Source: Heliocidaris tuberculata
Taxonomy: Eukaryota; Echinodermata; Echinoidea; Camarodonta; Echinometridae
Assembly: GCA_025618425.1 (NCBI GenBank)
Contig: CM046847.1
Span: forward strand, 14,547,468 to 14,611,467
Direction: 5' to 3'
Length of the DNA stretch: 64,000 bases
A program made the translations under genes and the position numbers. Shown piece by piece: positions 47,301 to 58,510 of this stretch. The notes under the pieces are model-generated. The model saw only the letters and a list, made by a program, of their open reading frames with translations. It was not told where the DNA came from and did no database searches. How positions within the stretch are numbered: the stretch's first letter is position 1; each line of letters starts with the position of its first letter.

Positions 47301-48429
47301 TCGGGGAACAATAATTGGCGCCCCCCCCCCCCATCATACCCCTCCCCTAGCGCAACTGACCCCTTGAGTGATAATCAGGTATAAAGTATCATGATAATAG
47401 ACATACTGATAGAAGCTTGAGTGGCGGACTAGGCATTTATAAAGAAGCAAAGCCTGTATTTTGCGGACTCCTGTCTGAAAATAATTAGTTTACGATTCCT
47501 ATATACATGTACACGAATTAAAAACCGAAAACGTGTAGTTTCTTCATTATTGGTATTCCACGAATAATTGTTATAAAATAGAGATACGCAAGAAAAATAA
47601 TTTGTAATTAGAGAAAGAGAGAGAGATGGAGAGAAGGAAAAGTGGGAAAGGGAGAAAGAAAAATGGAGAGGGAGGGAGGAAGAGAGAGAGAGAGAGAGAT
47701 TAAAGTTTTACAAAATCAATTACAGAAGGGTACCGAATTAAGATAGAGTACTTGCTTTCTTGGAAAAGGAACATATTTTCATGTCAATTTACTTAAAGTA
47801 TTATAAAGCATCCATTCAAGTAGGGCCTTCGAGATTATAATTATGCCATAATGAAAAGGTAATTGCTTTATTTCAATATTCCCATATTGGCGGGTCTAGA
47901 GTTTTAAAATATATGGGGTGCGCTCCTCTGGCGCGCAGACGTGCTTGTTTAGGAATGGGTTTAAAAACTTAAGTGGTTTGGCGCGATCAAAAACTCTTAC
48001 GTGCATGATGTAGAAGGTGGCCCAGAAATAATAGGGGGCGGGCATGCCTCTAAGGACCCTTGCCCGCTCTGGAGGTTGTTACGAATGAATATAATTGGTC
48101 ATATCATTAAAGCCCATAACATCACAAAAACTGTATTCACCTTGATCATTCTCAGTACAAATGATGATTAGAAACATGAAACGTTCGTTAAAATATTTGA
48201 GTACAACACTCTTTGTTATAATTTTTTTGCATATAAATACTCATCATGAATGTGCCGTATTTGAAAGTTTTTTTGTTTTGTTTTTCTGCACGCGAGGTTG
48301 GCGAATGGGAGATCGGTAAACCACGCAACCATGTTAAAGTTAGAGAGAAATTTTGTCATTCCTACACCTTTCGAGTGTTTGGTTTGCATTTATTCCATGT
48401 GAGGTGGGAATTATAATCATGTAGACGCC
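44318..48429. other. No gene recognised
   Basis: AT-rich. Contains an inverted dispersed-repeat fragment (46050-46090), CT- and T-rich tracts, a purine tract (47610-47700) and G/C runs near 46558, 47131 and 47321. The frames at 45959-46306 and 46707-47009 are low-complexity or motif-free. Confidence 0.5.
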
Positions 48430-48768
48430 CGCCCCTCAATATATCGCTTGGGTAACCCTAACAAGGAGCCTGTTAAGAAAAATGGGAGACCTGCAAAAAA
48501 TCGACCGCGCCCTATTGTTGTGAAATTAATTTCCTACAAAACTCGTCACGCAGTCATCTCCAGGCGTCGTCTTCTGAAGGGCTCGGGGATTGTAATTCAG
48601 GAACAGTTGACAAAAACCAATCTTCATCTTCTGAAAAGCGCCATGAAGAAAGAGAATGTCCAAACGGTATGGTCGAGCGATGGCCGTATAATTGCGAAAG
48701 TCACGGCCACAAATGGAAGAACAATAAACAAAGTAATCCGGAGTGAGAATGACCTTCGTACCTTATGA
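48430..48768 (+). CDS. LINE ORF1 protein, C-terminal fragment
   Basis: The frame is open through SIYRLGNPN, RPRPIVVKLIS, RHAVISRRRLLKGSGIVI, QEQLTKTNLHLLKSA and VWSSDGRIIAKV. This resembles the RRM/C-terminal RNA-binding part of LINE ORF1 chaperones (LGxPN, RPRPIIVKF, ..LKG.GI.I.E.LT..N..LL..A). Upstream coiled-coil and start codon are missing because of 5' truncation; the TTG at 48448 is internal. In the intact family the product coats the RNA for retrotransposition. ORF2 begins 190 bases downstream. Confidence 0.78.
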   Translation, partial: RPSIYRLGNPNKEPVKKNGRPAKNRPRPIVVKLISYKTRHAVISRRRLLKGSGIVIQEQLTKTNLHLLKSAMKKENVQTVWSSDGRIIAKVTATNGRTINKVIRSENDLRTL

Positions 48769-48958
48769 ACAGCTTTATAAACGTGTTTTTTTCTATCAAC
48801 AGCTAGCTGACCGATGAGCCGAACTTGTTGCCTCTCAGTTTTATACTGTAATAGTCTTTTGATAGGCACAGCTCTGTTGTTGTTTGTTATCAGTGTGATT
48901 TTTTCTTTATTTCTCGTTTTCTTTTTAAGATGTATTTCCATATACTCTTGTATATATT

Positions 48959-51900
48959 ATGCCTCCCAAATATCCCTGTACTTTTTGTAAAAAATCTGTG
49001 AGAAATAACCAAAATGCTATGTTGTGTATTGTTTGTAATAAGTGGGGTCATCTTAAATGTTCAAGTGAATCCGAATCATTCTTTCATTCTAGTGCAGACT
49101 GGACATGTGATGCATGTCTGTGGAACAGTTTACCGTTAGCTGATTGTTCAAACTCTTCTGTAACGACTGAGTCATCTTGTTATGTAAACGAAACTGGGTA
49201 TAGGCCTAATAATTATGATACTGAAACATCAAATCATGTCAATGAATTTGTTTATGACGATTCAGTGCAAAATGATTTAAATAGACTTCAGTCAAATAAA
49301 GGAATCAAAATCGCTCATTTAAACTGTTTCTCGTTGATGAAATATATTGATGAAATAAGATTTCTAGTCAATCATACTAGAATGGACATAATGACTCTCA
49401 GTGAGACTCACCTTTGTGAAAGTATTGATAATAGTGAAATCTCCATCCCTGGGTACACTCTCTTACGACATGATAGAAATAGATTTGGGGGTGGCGTTGC
49501 AATGTTTATTAAAAATGGTTTAACCTTTATTCAAAGAAATGAAATTTGTGAAGATAATGATTTAGAATTAATCGTAACTGAAATAAAACTTGAGAAGCAA
49601 AAATCATTCATCGTGATGTGTTGGTACAGACCACCAAACTCAAATCTTGAAGTATTCAATCAATTTGAACGAATAATTCAAAGAGTTGATGACATGAAAG
49701 TTCCATATTATGTTCTTGGTGATATTAAATGTGATGTAATGAATAAGTGTATATCATGGCATACGAGAAAACTTCTTGAAATCATGGAATCATATGATTG
49801 CACACAACTTATTAGTAAACATACTCGAATAACTAAAAACTCTTCCACCACGGTCGACCTCATTTTTAGCAACAGTAAACAAAAAGTAAGTGAGAGTGGT
49901 GTAGTTGAAGTATCTATGAGTGATCATTTTATGATATACTGTGTAATTGGAAAATTGAGGTATAGTGATTTTATAAGCCACAAGTATAAAACGGGAAGAA
50001 AAATGAAAAATTTTGATGAAGAAGCTTTTAGAAGAGATGTGGACAACATCAATTTTGATTCAATCTATGAAATTGATGATCCAGAAGTGGCTTGTTCAGT
50101 TTTCCTTTCATTAATATTGACGGTGATTGACAAACATGCACCACTCCGGAAATCTCGGATTAAACAAAAGGAATCCCCTTGGATGACACCCATCGTATTC
50201 CAACAAATTCGTAACAGAGATCGTTTAAAAAACAAGGCAAAAAAATCTCAAACACAAGATGATTGGGAAAATTATAAAAAAGCTCGGAACAATGTAACTG
50301 CCCACATTCGTCAAGCAAAACGGAATTTCATTTCTATGAAAATTGAATCTGCAGTAGGAGATGTAAAAATGATCTGGAAAACTTTGCGATATCTCGCACC
50401 TGAAAAGAAAAATGAAACCGAAGCCTCTTCCATTAAGGTGAATGATACTGTTGTCCGTGGTCAGGAATTATCAAACACATTTAATAACTATTTTTCAACT
50501 ATTGGAAAATCCTTACATGATACATTTACTATTAGTCAAAAAGAGAAACACTCTCCGAACCTTTATCCTAATTCAACCCCTTTTGTGTTCAGGGATGTAT
50601 TAGCTACTGAGATTGAAAATATAGTACGAGCTCTTCCTATAGATAAGGCGACTGGCCCGGATAATTTACCTGCAAAGCTTCTTAGACCTGTAGCTTCCAT
50701 TATTGCCTCCCCGTTAACACATATTCTTAATCAGTCTCTGCGTATTGGTACTATACCTAGTCAATGGAAATGCGCAAGAGTCACTCCAATTTATAAAGGA
50801 GGTGATAAAAGTTGTATGGAAAATTATCGCCCAATTTCCGTCATTCCTATTTTAGCTAAAGTTATGGAAAAGGTTGTTTATAATCAACTATCTCAGTATT
50901 TAACGGAAAACAATATATTATCTGATTGTCAATCTGGGTTTAGGCCCATGTATTCCACTCAAACTGCTCTTCTTAATGTAACTGACAAATGGCTGAAATC
51001 AATCGATAGTGGAAACATTGTTGGCCTAGTTATGATCGACCTTAAAAAGGCTTTCGATATCGTTGACTATTGCATCCTATTGGAAAAATTAGAAATGTAT
51101 GGCTTTTGTAAACCCGCACAGAAATGGTTTAAAAACTACTTTGATGATAGGAAACAATTCACTTCTGTAAATGGTTATATATCTGATGAAAAACGTGTAA
51201 CATGCGGAGTCCCCCAGGGCTCCTTGCTAGGCCCCCTGTTATTCTCTCTGTTCGTAAATGACATGCCAAGCATTGTAAAAAGTTGTGATTTATCATTATA
51301 CGCTGATGATACATGTCTCTTTACCTCATCAAAAGATCCAAGGGAAATCGTGAAAAGAACAAATGAAGACTTATCAATCCTGTCAAGTTGGTTAAAAGAC
51401 AATAAGCTTATGGTAAACCCAAAGAAATGTGAAGTAATGTTTATTGGTACACATCAACGTTTGAAGAGAGTGCAGGGTATAATTGATGATTGCCATATTT
51501 ACATCGATGGCAATGAAATTAAAAAAGTGGAATACTGTAAGTATCTAGGTGTCGTCATTGACCAAAATCTGTCTTGGAATAATCAAGTTGATTATATTAA
51601 GAAAAAAATAATCAAATGTATATACCTTCTTAGAAGACTCCGTCCTTATATCAACCAGGACACTGCTCTGTTATTTTATAAATCAGTGATCCAAAGTAAC
51701 TTTGATTATTGTAACGCCGTCTGGACAAATGCTTCTAGATCATATCTTAATCAACTCCAAAAACTCCAGAACAGATCGCTTCGTATCGTTATGAATGTGG
51801 ATTATATGTTTCCCTCAATTTCTTTGTACCGTACTCTTAAATTAGATCGGTTGTATGTACGATGGTCAAAACTGTTAGCATGCACTATGTACCGATCTAT

Positions 51901-52144
51901 TCATAAACTATGCCCGCCCTACCTCAGTAATATCTTCTGTTTCCGTGAAACCATTCATTGTACTAGATCCGGCCCTAGGAAATTATGGCTCATACAGCCA
52001 AAGACAAATTACGGTAAAAGGTCCCTTGCATATCGCGGGGCCAAGATCTGGAATGAGTTTGATCATCCTTCCTCCACACTAACATCAATTGAAGCTTTTA
52101 AACGCCACTTAAACAACAACTACAATACACTAAACCCAAACTGA
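48959..52144 (+). CDS. LINE ORF2: PHD finger, APE endonuclease, reverse transcriptase
   Basis: 1061-residue intact polyprotein for target-primed reverse transcription. Residues 7-53 form a complete C4HC3 PHD-type zinc finger (C7,C10,C23,C26,H31,C34,C50,C53). Residues about 117-331 are an APE-like endonuclease: AHLNC (N122), SETH (E149), YRPPNS, LGDIKCD (254-258) and SDH (321-323). The Asn normally in GD(F/L)N is Lys257 here, a possible loss of activity. Residues about 545-835 are reverse transcriptase: KATGPDNLP, NYRPISVIP, SGFRPMYST, IDLKKAFD, GVPQGSLLGPLLF and YADDT (781-785). The C-terminal region (RRLRPYI, RGAKIWNEF, S.EAFKRHL) is typical of the CR1/L2 group. The start is the first ATG after stops. 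Confidence 0.92.
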   Translation: MPPKYPCTFCKKSVRNNQNAMLCIVCNKWGHLKCSSESESFFHSSADWTCDACLWNSLPLADCSNSSVTTESSCYVNETGYRPNNYDTETSNHVNEFVYDDSVQNDLNRLQSNKGIKIAHLNCFSLMKYIDEIRFLVNHTRMDIMTLSETHLCESIDNSEISIPGYTLLRHDRNRFGGGVAMFIKNGLTFIQRNEICEDNDLELIVTEIKLEKQKSFIVMCWYRPPNSNLEVFNQFERIIQRVDDMKVPYYVLGDIKCDVMNKCISWHTRKLLEIMESYDCTQLISKHTRITKNSSTTVDLIFSNSKQKVSESGVVEVSMSDHFMIYCVIGKLRYSDFISHKYKTGRKMKNFDEEAFRRDVDNINFDSIYEIDDPEVACSVFLSLILTVIDKHAPLRKSRIKQKESPWMTPIVFQQIRNRDRLKNKAKKSQTQDDWENYKKARNNVTAHIRQAKRNFISMKIESAVGDVKMIWKTLRYLAPEKKNETEASSIKVNDTVVRGQELSNTFNNYFSTIGKSLHDTFTISQKEKHSPNLYPNSTPFVFRDVLATEIENIVRALPIDKATGPDNLPAKLLRPVASIIASPLTHILNQSLRIGTIPSQWKCARVTPIYKGGDKSCMENYRPISVIPILAKVMEKVVYNQLSQYLTENNILSDCQSGFRPMYSTQTALLNVTDKWLKSIDSGNIVGLVMIDLKKAFDIVDYCILLEKLEMYGFCKPAQKWFKNYFDDRKQFTSVNGYISDEKRVTCGVPQGSLLGPLLFSLFVNDMPSIVKSCDLSLYADDTCLFTSSKDPREIVKRTNEDLSILSSWLKDNKLMVNPKKCEVMFIGTHQRLKRVQGIIDDCHIYIDGNEIKKVEYCKYLGVVIDQNLSWNNQVDYIKKKIIKCIYLLRRLRPYINQDTALLFYKSVIQSNFDYCNAVWTNASRSYLNQLQKLQNRSLRIVMNVDYMFPSISLYRTLKLDRLYVRWSKLLACTMYRSIHKLCPPYLSNIFCFRETIHCTRSGPRKLWLIQPKTNYGKRSLAYRGAKIWNEFDHPSSTLTSIEAFKRHLNNNYNTLNPN

Positions 52145-52480
52145 GTATATAGATATATTGATTTTTTTTTTTCTCTCTTTCTCACCCACTTTTCTCTTAT
52201 TCTTAGGTTTTTGTTTGTATTGTCTTTGTTGTATTTTTTGTTTTGACTCTTTACATTCACTAGTGTATAATTTCATATGTATTTTTTGTTTTGTTTTAAT
52301 TTTTTGTTACTTTGTACATGATTCATATTTTTATGATTGCCTGTTATAATTATATTTGTTTGTTCATATGTTCTTTTTATTTTTTTGGCTTGGACCCCTT
52401 TGAAAAACAGCTATTAGCTGACAAGGGCAATCCAACCCATGAGTGGAGAATAAATAAATCAAATCAAATCAAAATATATA
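52145..52480 (+). other. LINE 3' untranslated region and tail
   Basis: T-rich sequence, then AACAGCTATTAGCTGACAAG, a small stem-forming motif of the kind recognised by CR1/L2 reverse transcriptases, then the short-repeat tail. The recognition role is inferred from the clade. Confidence 0.7.
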
Positions 52481-52948
52481 TATTTTTACGTTATTACTTT
52501 GATGGGTCGAAATGGTCATAGAGACAAGTGAATTTTGGACATAACGGTACAATGAAAATGGGTGAAAATTTGTTATTTGGATGTTCATTGGATTAACAGG
52601 AAGTTTAAAAAAGCTAATTAACTAAAATATATATTAAGGATGGAACATCCTTTATATGTACACGCTTTATAGTTCAAATACAGCAATAAAGATAGTAATC
52701 AATTAATAATAATTTGGTATTTTTCACGCAGGGAAGCCACATCAGTATTAATACTGCTTTTCCTGCAGGCCCTAGTTTAAACAAAATTTTATGAAAAATT
52801 GCAAATACAATTTCATTACAAAATGTAAGACATTATTTTTGGCTGTTTGAAGATGTGCTAACTGTAGTTTATGGGCAACTCTAGGTAAATTGAAAAGTTA
52901 ATGCTGGAGAGCTTGACAATAATTTGATTACGAACTGTGCCCTTGGTC

Positions 52949-53113
52949 CAGTGGCGAAACCAGGATTTTGTGCATAAAAAGGGTGCACGATTCCGAAAAT
53001 TACACACTTAAGGGGCAGTTTTTATTTTATACTTAAGGTATGTGACTTGATTTTGAGAAGGGGTCAATGGCTGGTTGTCCCCCCCCCCCCCCTTCCCCTT
53101 GAATTCGCCACTG
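52949..53113. mobile_element. CAGTGGCG-type MITE with poly-C
   Basis: Starts CAGTGGCGAAACCAGG, ends GAATTCGCCACTG, with a C run just inside the right end. It shares ACTTAAGGTATG..AGTTGACTTT..GAAGGGG-like interior sequence with 53455-53815. No target-site duplication was found. Confidence 0.65.
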
Positions 53114-53454
53114 CCCCAGACCTGGGCCGCCTTGTCTGTCATTGCGTTACACACACAATTATGGTGATCTATCAACATTATTTCCTTGAAATCCGATAGA
53201 TTTATCGGAGAGCTTGGGAGGGTAAATTGTTGATAAGCCCTTAAATATATATCATCAAGGGAAGCCCTATATTGGTCGTAAACATATTCGACTTTCTTTT
53301 GGTCAAGACTGCGGCACTGTCAAAGATGTCACTATATTCTTATGGGCAAATAATTAAATCCATCGGGAAATAAGAACCATTCTATTTCACTGGGAAAAGA
53401 TGACCACCTTTGTGGATCCGCCAAGGACAGAGAACAAGTAAATTTTCAGGGGAG

Positions 53455-53815
53455 GATCCAGGATTCTTGAAAAAGGCGGGGCTCAATTCTGAAAAATATG
53501 TGACAAAAAAAAAAAATAAAACAAATCAAAATTAAAATCAAAAACAAATACAAAAACAAACTAAGACTATCACTTTTTAATGCTCAGTTACTAAAAAGAA
53601 ATATCTGAAAAGCAAAAAAATTCATCACATTTTCGGTCCTCGTTTATTTCACAAAAATATCTGCAGGGGAGCTGAAAAGCCAAAAATAAATCAATACAAA
53701 AAATCATGGGGCCTCATTTTCATAAGTTTCATAATTTTCATCAAATGTACTTAAGGTATGCTAGTTGACTTTTAGAAGGGGCATCTGCCGATTGTATCCC
53801 CCTCCCCTTGGATAG
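53455..53815. mobile_element. Diverged relative of the 52949 MITE
   Basis: Begins CAGGGGAGGATCCAGGATTC, continues AAAAAGGCGGGGC, and ends with ACTTAAGGTATG, GAAGGGGCAT and CCCCCTCCCCTTGGA. These blocks are colinear with the neighbour at 52949-53113. The right terminus has decayed. Confidence 0.55.
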
Positions 53816-56019
53816 TTACTCTAGCACTACAGGACTCTTTTAATCATGTTTTTATCATGTAAATTATACATTAGATACATTAGATGACGGAAAATACGAA
53901 CAAAATGGACAATTTGTCAACAAACAATGATAAAAATAAGTCTCTTTATGGTTAAGTATTTGTCGACATGCTTTATTATAGAACTATTTCAACAAACAAA
54001 TAACAACAAAAAGATATCATACCTTTGAAATCATCGCAGTATACCCCTCCCTTATGGCAGTATACCTCTCTACTTGAACGTAGTGCCTACCGTGCGACAA
54101 ACTATTACTATGCCATAGACAAAGAGAAGCCATCTATATGTTTTATGGTATATTTTCACAAACAGTTACATTCACTTTTCGTTCATTAATTTATTCATTC
54201 ATTCATTCGTTTATTACCATTTTCAAATAATCATACAAATGTATACAAATGTGTATTACATTATGTAAATACAATTCTAATGAAAAATGTTTCATAAATT
54301 TATGGGCTAATGTTGCTACTTTTAAGTAGGCCTATCTACTATGACTAATAATCATAGTATAAAAAATTTAATTATGTATTTCATAACATTTTTGTATCAT
54401 TTCCTTACGAATGATGTGTACATATACTCGTACAATACCCTGAGAAGCAGCGGAACGTCTGAAACAAATATTTAGTACTCTTCTTGTTTGGAAAAAATAT
54501 GAATAAATAAATGGATAATGGACTAGATAGGCTATCTAATGAGTTAACAAGGATGATGTGGTTAAAGGCCTTCATCATAATACCTCCCTTGGCCTCATAG
54601 GCCTCAGTCACGTCAAAAGCTTCACTAATTCAATTCGGCCTCGTTATATAATAAGAACTAGTCTACATCACATCTTCCAACAATATCACTCGTTACGCGC
54701 TCGCCTCTTCCGCTCGTAACAAAGTAACGCAATCGGGTAAGGTGCCGCCTCGAGCTGACAACACTTGCACCTCTAATTCCACCTTTGCTCATCACTGCAG
54801 TACTATTGCTCTCTCCCCCTAATTAGTGGAGTATCTAAGGGGGTGGGGGGGGGGCATGTGCAAGAAGGGGGTGCATAAAACGTAAAGAAGAGAATGGGGA
54901 GAGAAGGAAGAAAAATGATGATTCTGAAGGATTATGCGCTCCCAATCCCAATCCCTAGAGTGCATTAAAAGACTTTTTTAAGGTTTGAAATGTGAACTTT
55001 TTCTACAGGATTACTTTTCCATAGTGTTTTTGAAAGGTTAATATATTTCATTTTGCTCCCTATTACATAAGTTTCACCAGTCTCTTATTACACACCACAC
55101 CCCCAATAGCATTGGTAAAGGTTCACCATCTGAAAGAAATCTTAATTTTCGATGGCCTTTCTAAATTCATCGACTATATTTCTCCAGGGTTTTCGGAAAT
55201 TTTGAAGAAGTGATAGAAAACAATTATCAATGTTAAAAATTCGTAACACTACAATGCTCCCTAGCGAATTTTCCTGGGTAAAATGCATATGAAATTGCGT
55301 TATAGAGGGTTAAAAATGATCAAAATGTACCACTCGGTCGCTTTGCTTCCTCACTTGTACAGTTGCGTAGCTACGTTTGGGAGGGGAGGCGCAATTTCAT
55401 TGTTCGCCCCCGGCGCAATAATCACTGGATACCCCATTGCACCTAATTGATTGCTTCAAAGCTTGATCATTGGCATAATTAGGGGAAGGCCGCCACAGTC
55501 AACGGGGAGTTAATATTATGACACTAAGAGTGTCGGAAGCAAATCAAGGTTGATGGTCCTGCCTTAGAGATAAATTGAGTACGGGTCATCCAATTTACTT
55601 TGTGAAAGAAACCGTCTTGAAGTTTTTATGTAATGTATAAGAAGAGTGCAGCATTATGAGGTTTTGGAATCATCAATATCATAATAATTGACTACATCTT
55701 CCTGGAAAAAAAATCAAGGTATGTATTTGGTCTGAAGTTGTGAATTATTTCTAGTTAAATGTGAAATGTGAAAGCATTTCAAGGGCAATGATTTTCATGG
55801 GACATTGCTACTTCAGTCTTCCACATGGAAATCATAAGACTTTTTGAATTTTTAACAGAACTCCACCGTTTCTTTGACAGTTTATGCTGCTTGTCAGAAT
55901 GTCAGTTCCTAGGGCATTCACGTATTCGACCTTTAACATTGTTTATGTAAATGACAATAACAAGACTAGCAGTACATAAACGGATCGCTACGTTCCAAAC
56001 CATTACAACTGTCCTCCCT
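53816..56019. other. No gene recognised
   Basis: AT-rich. A G run near 54850 and GTTGCGTAGCTACGTTTGGG near 55363 look like ends of further poly-G elements. No credible exon. Confidence 0.5.
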
Positions 56020-56115
56020 GCTCGGACCCAGCTTCGAAAAGTCACGTCTATCGGTGACATAAGAGGTTGGTCCCCAGACGAAAATAATCAGATCTGCTTG
56101 ATACACATCTAGTCT
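56020..56115 (+). mobile_element. SINE fragment
   Basis: CCAGCTTCGAAAAGTCACGTC, then TCGGTGACAT and GGTTGGTCCCCAGACGAAAA, matches the core of the minus-strand SINE at 30160-30325. Confidence 0.55.
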
Positions 56116-58273
56116 CTGAAAATCCAATCACACTCCTTTACCGTTAGAGACACCTACTTACAAATAATAACCATTTAATTTCATTTGGTCAAGAGATCAC
56201 CAAAGTGAAGGGTTTCTCGAAATAATACTTCTTTGACTGAAATACAACAGTTCCAATACTCTCCCATAATCCCCTATTTTTTCTTCTCTTTATTTTGTTT
56301 TTAAAGAGGGGGTAAGGTGTTATGCCTATCTAATTAAGCACATTAGATTTATGGGGTAGATTGTCTTTTGGCATATTGATTTTAAGGTTTGTCCCATCGG
56401 ACAAGGGCTCAAAATCATTAAAAAGAAAAAAATTTGAACATTTGATATTACACTTTTAAAAAATGAATGAATTACCCCCCCCCCCCTTTCGCCCAACATG
56501 ACTTGTTTCCTAATGTAAGGGGGGGGGGGGGCAAGAATCACATTACATTATATCAGTTTAACAAGCTTGTAGTATGTACCATGTAATAGCTCTTCCTCGT
56601 TCTTTTTCAGATTTTTTTTTTTTAATTCACTTTATGCCAAAAGTAATAAAGCTCAAATTCAAGATCGATTCCTAGGTCAGAGCACAACTGACACATTCCA
56701 GACCTTGTTGACACCTATTTGTTTAGAGGCTGGAGACTCATTTTGCCCTCGAGTGAGTTTAATTAATCGTATAAGCCTAGCCGCTAAATTCATAAGAGCG
56801 TGACCGTTCGGATCATCTTCAATTGCCCAATAAAAAAAGAGGTGTCAAATTGACATTTTGAATACGGGTGTTGTACCGAAATGCCGAAAGGCTTTAAGTC
56901 TTTTTCCAAGAAATAAAGACACCCCCCCCCCCCCCCATAAAAAAGGACTTCATCTGCCAAGAAGAGTAAAATAGATGAAATTTACCCACAATTGCGTATT
57001 TGCCCACAACTAGTAAAGTTATATCACAACTCTGCCTTTCGACGCCCCTCTTTAAAAATAAAAAGGACTATATCGAACATATACAGAGCCTCTCAGACAT
57101 TGTCAGAAGAACAGTTTTATTACTGAAAGAGTTACACTGTTTCAATAAATAAGAATAAAAATGCTTAGTGGTATGGTATTACTCTGACATGAGCAGCCTT
57201 GACCTACATCATTTAGATCTGAACATAGTAACTGGGACATTAACTATCACACAGTTATTGTCATCAAATCTACTTGGGCTCATAAAACAGCAGCCATTGT
57301 AACATAATACGAACATGCATGTATAAATTATTGTAAAGTATTCTAAAGGCCATGTAACACAAGGAGCGACAACAGCAACGAAAACACATTTCATCTGTCG
57401 GTTAGAAAAGCAACAACTATTTACTTGAAAACAAATTTGAGGGAGTGTTATTTAAAATCATCTATTGGCTGCCGAATGCTATAGACTAGAAGGGGGGGGG
57501 GGAGGGTGTTATTTTCTCTTCAACTTACATGTTTAATTAAAGATTTTGTTGGCTCAGTAATATTCCTAGGGCAAATGTTAGCCAATAATTCTTGCTCATT
57601 TTGTCGGCATATTGGAATGCTTTACACCTTCTCTCTTTCTCAAAAATAAACAAACGCTGTCAACGTTATGGACTTGATGTAGTATCAAATTTTATCGAAA
57701 TTCAACTATCATGACTATGGCATACCCTCACAAAAAAAAATACTGGTAATGCTCTGTCATTCACTTTTCATATACCTACAATTAAGAAATTGAACTGATA
57801 TATTTCTGCTCGTGTCAGATATGTCAGTAAGGCGATTACTTAGACAGGTGGGTCTTTGTCATAGATTAAACTCAAAATAGAGGAGGCTGTCCCTTTCTAG
57901 TATTCGCACCTGAAGTGTAAATAATTCTCTCGTATTAATTTATGCAATTATCATCTGGCCCCCGTGAAATTGTCTGATATTTTTGGATTAAGCATAATAG
58001 GTCAAGAACCTTCCGGCCAAGAATAAAACGAAATAAAAGAAATCATCATGATACTGTTTCAAAATATTACACCTATTTTAGAACTTTACCTGCTCCGAAT
58101 CAACAATGATATCAAAATACTAAATGTAATTTTGCAAAATGTGTTTTTGTCAAAATAACCTGCAGATTTCATAAACGTAGTCAAATATTGCCCCTAAAGG
58201 TATCAGCTTTAAGACTTACATGCACATGTACTTAGGAATCCTTCACTTTCACTTCGGGTATTCTTCTTTTTCA
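56116..58273. other. No gene recognised; homopolymer runs
   Basis: AT-rich with C/G runs near 56476-56485, 56519-56531, 56922-56936 and 57492-57501. No gene motif on either strand. Confidence 0.5.
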
Positions 58274-58510
58274 TTAAGGAAGTGCTGTAGTTGACGAGAG
58301 ATTTGAAGGTCGTGGGTTCGAGCCCCGGCACGGCATTCATGTTATTTGACAAGACATGAATCTAAGTTTGTCACTCTCCACCCAAGTGTTATTTGGTACC
58401 TGGTAAGAAATAATTCCTGAAATGCTGTGAGCACCGAAATCGGTAGCCCAGCTGAGACCATGGTGATATTAGAGCATGCTATGGTATTTTTTTTAATAAG
58501 CACTAAACAA
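58274..58510 (+). mobile_element. tRNA-derived SINE
   Basis: Contains a B box GGTTCGAGCCC (58315-58325) in a tRNA-like 3' half, followed by a body with CACTCTCCACCCAAGTGTTA, TTTGGTACCTGGTAAGAAAT and ATGCTGTGAGCACC, ending near a T8 run. The A box is poorly preserved. Confidence 0.6.

Larger units (their letters stand above)
48430..52480 (+). mobile_element. CR1/L2-group non-LTR retrotransposon (LINE), 5'-truncated
   Basis: Contains the end of ORF1, a complete ORF2, a T-rich 3' untranslated region and a tail of (AATA)n then (AAATC)n at about 52449-52480. The 5' end is cut within ORF1. The uninterrupted 1061-codon ORF2 points to a young insertion. No clear target-site duplication is visible. 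Exact clade within the Jockey/CR1 superfamily needs a phylogeny. Confidence 0.9.
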
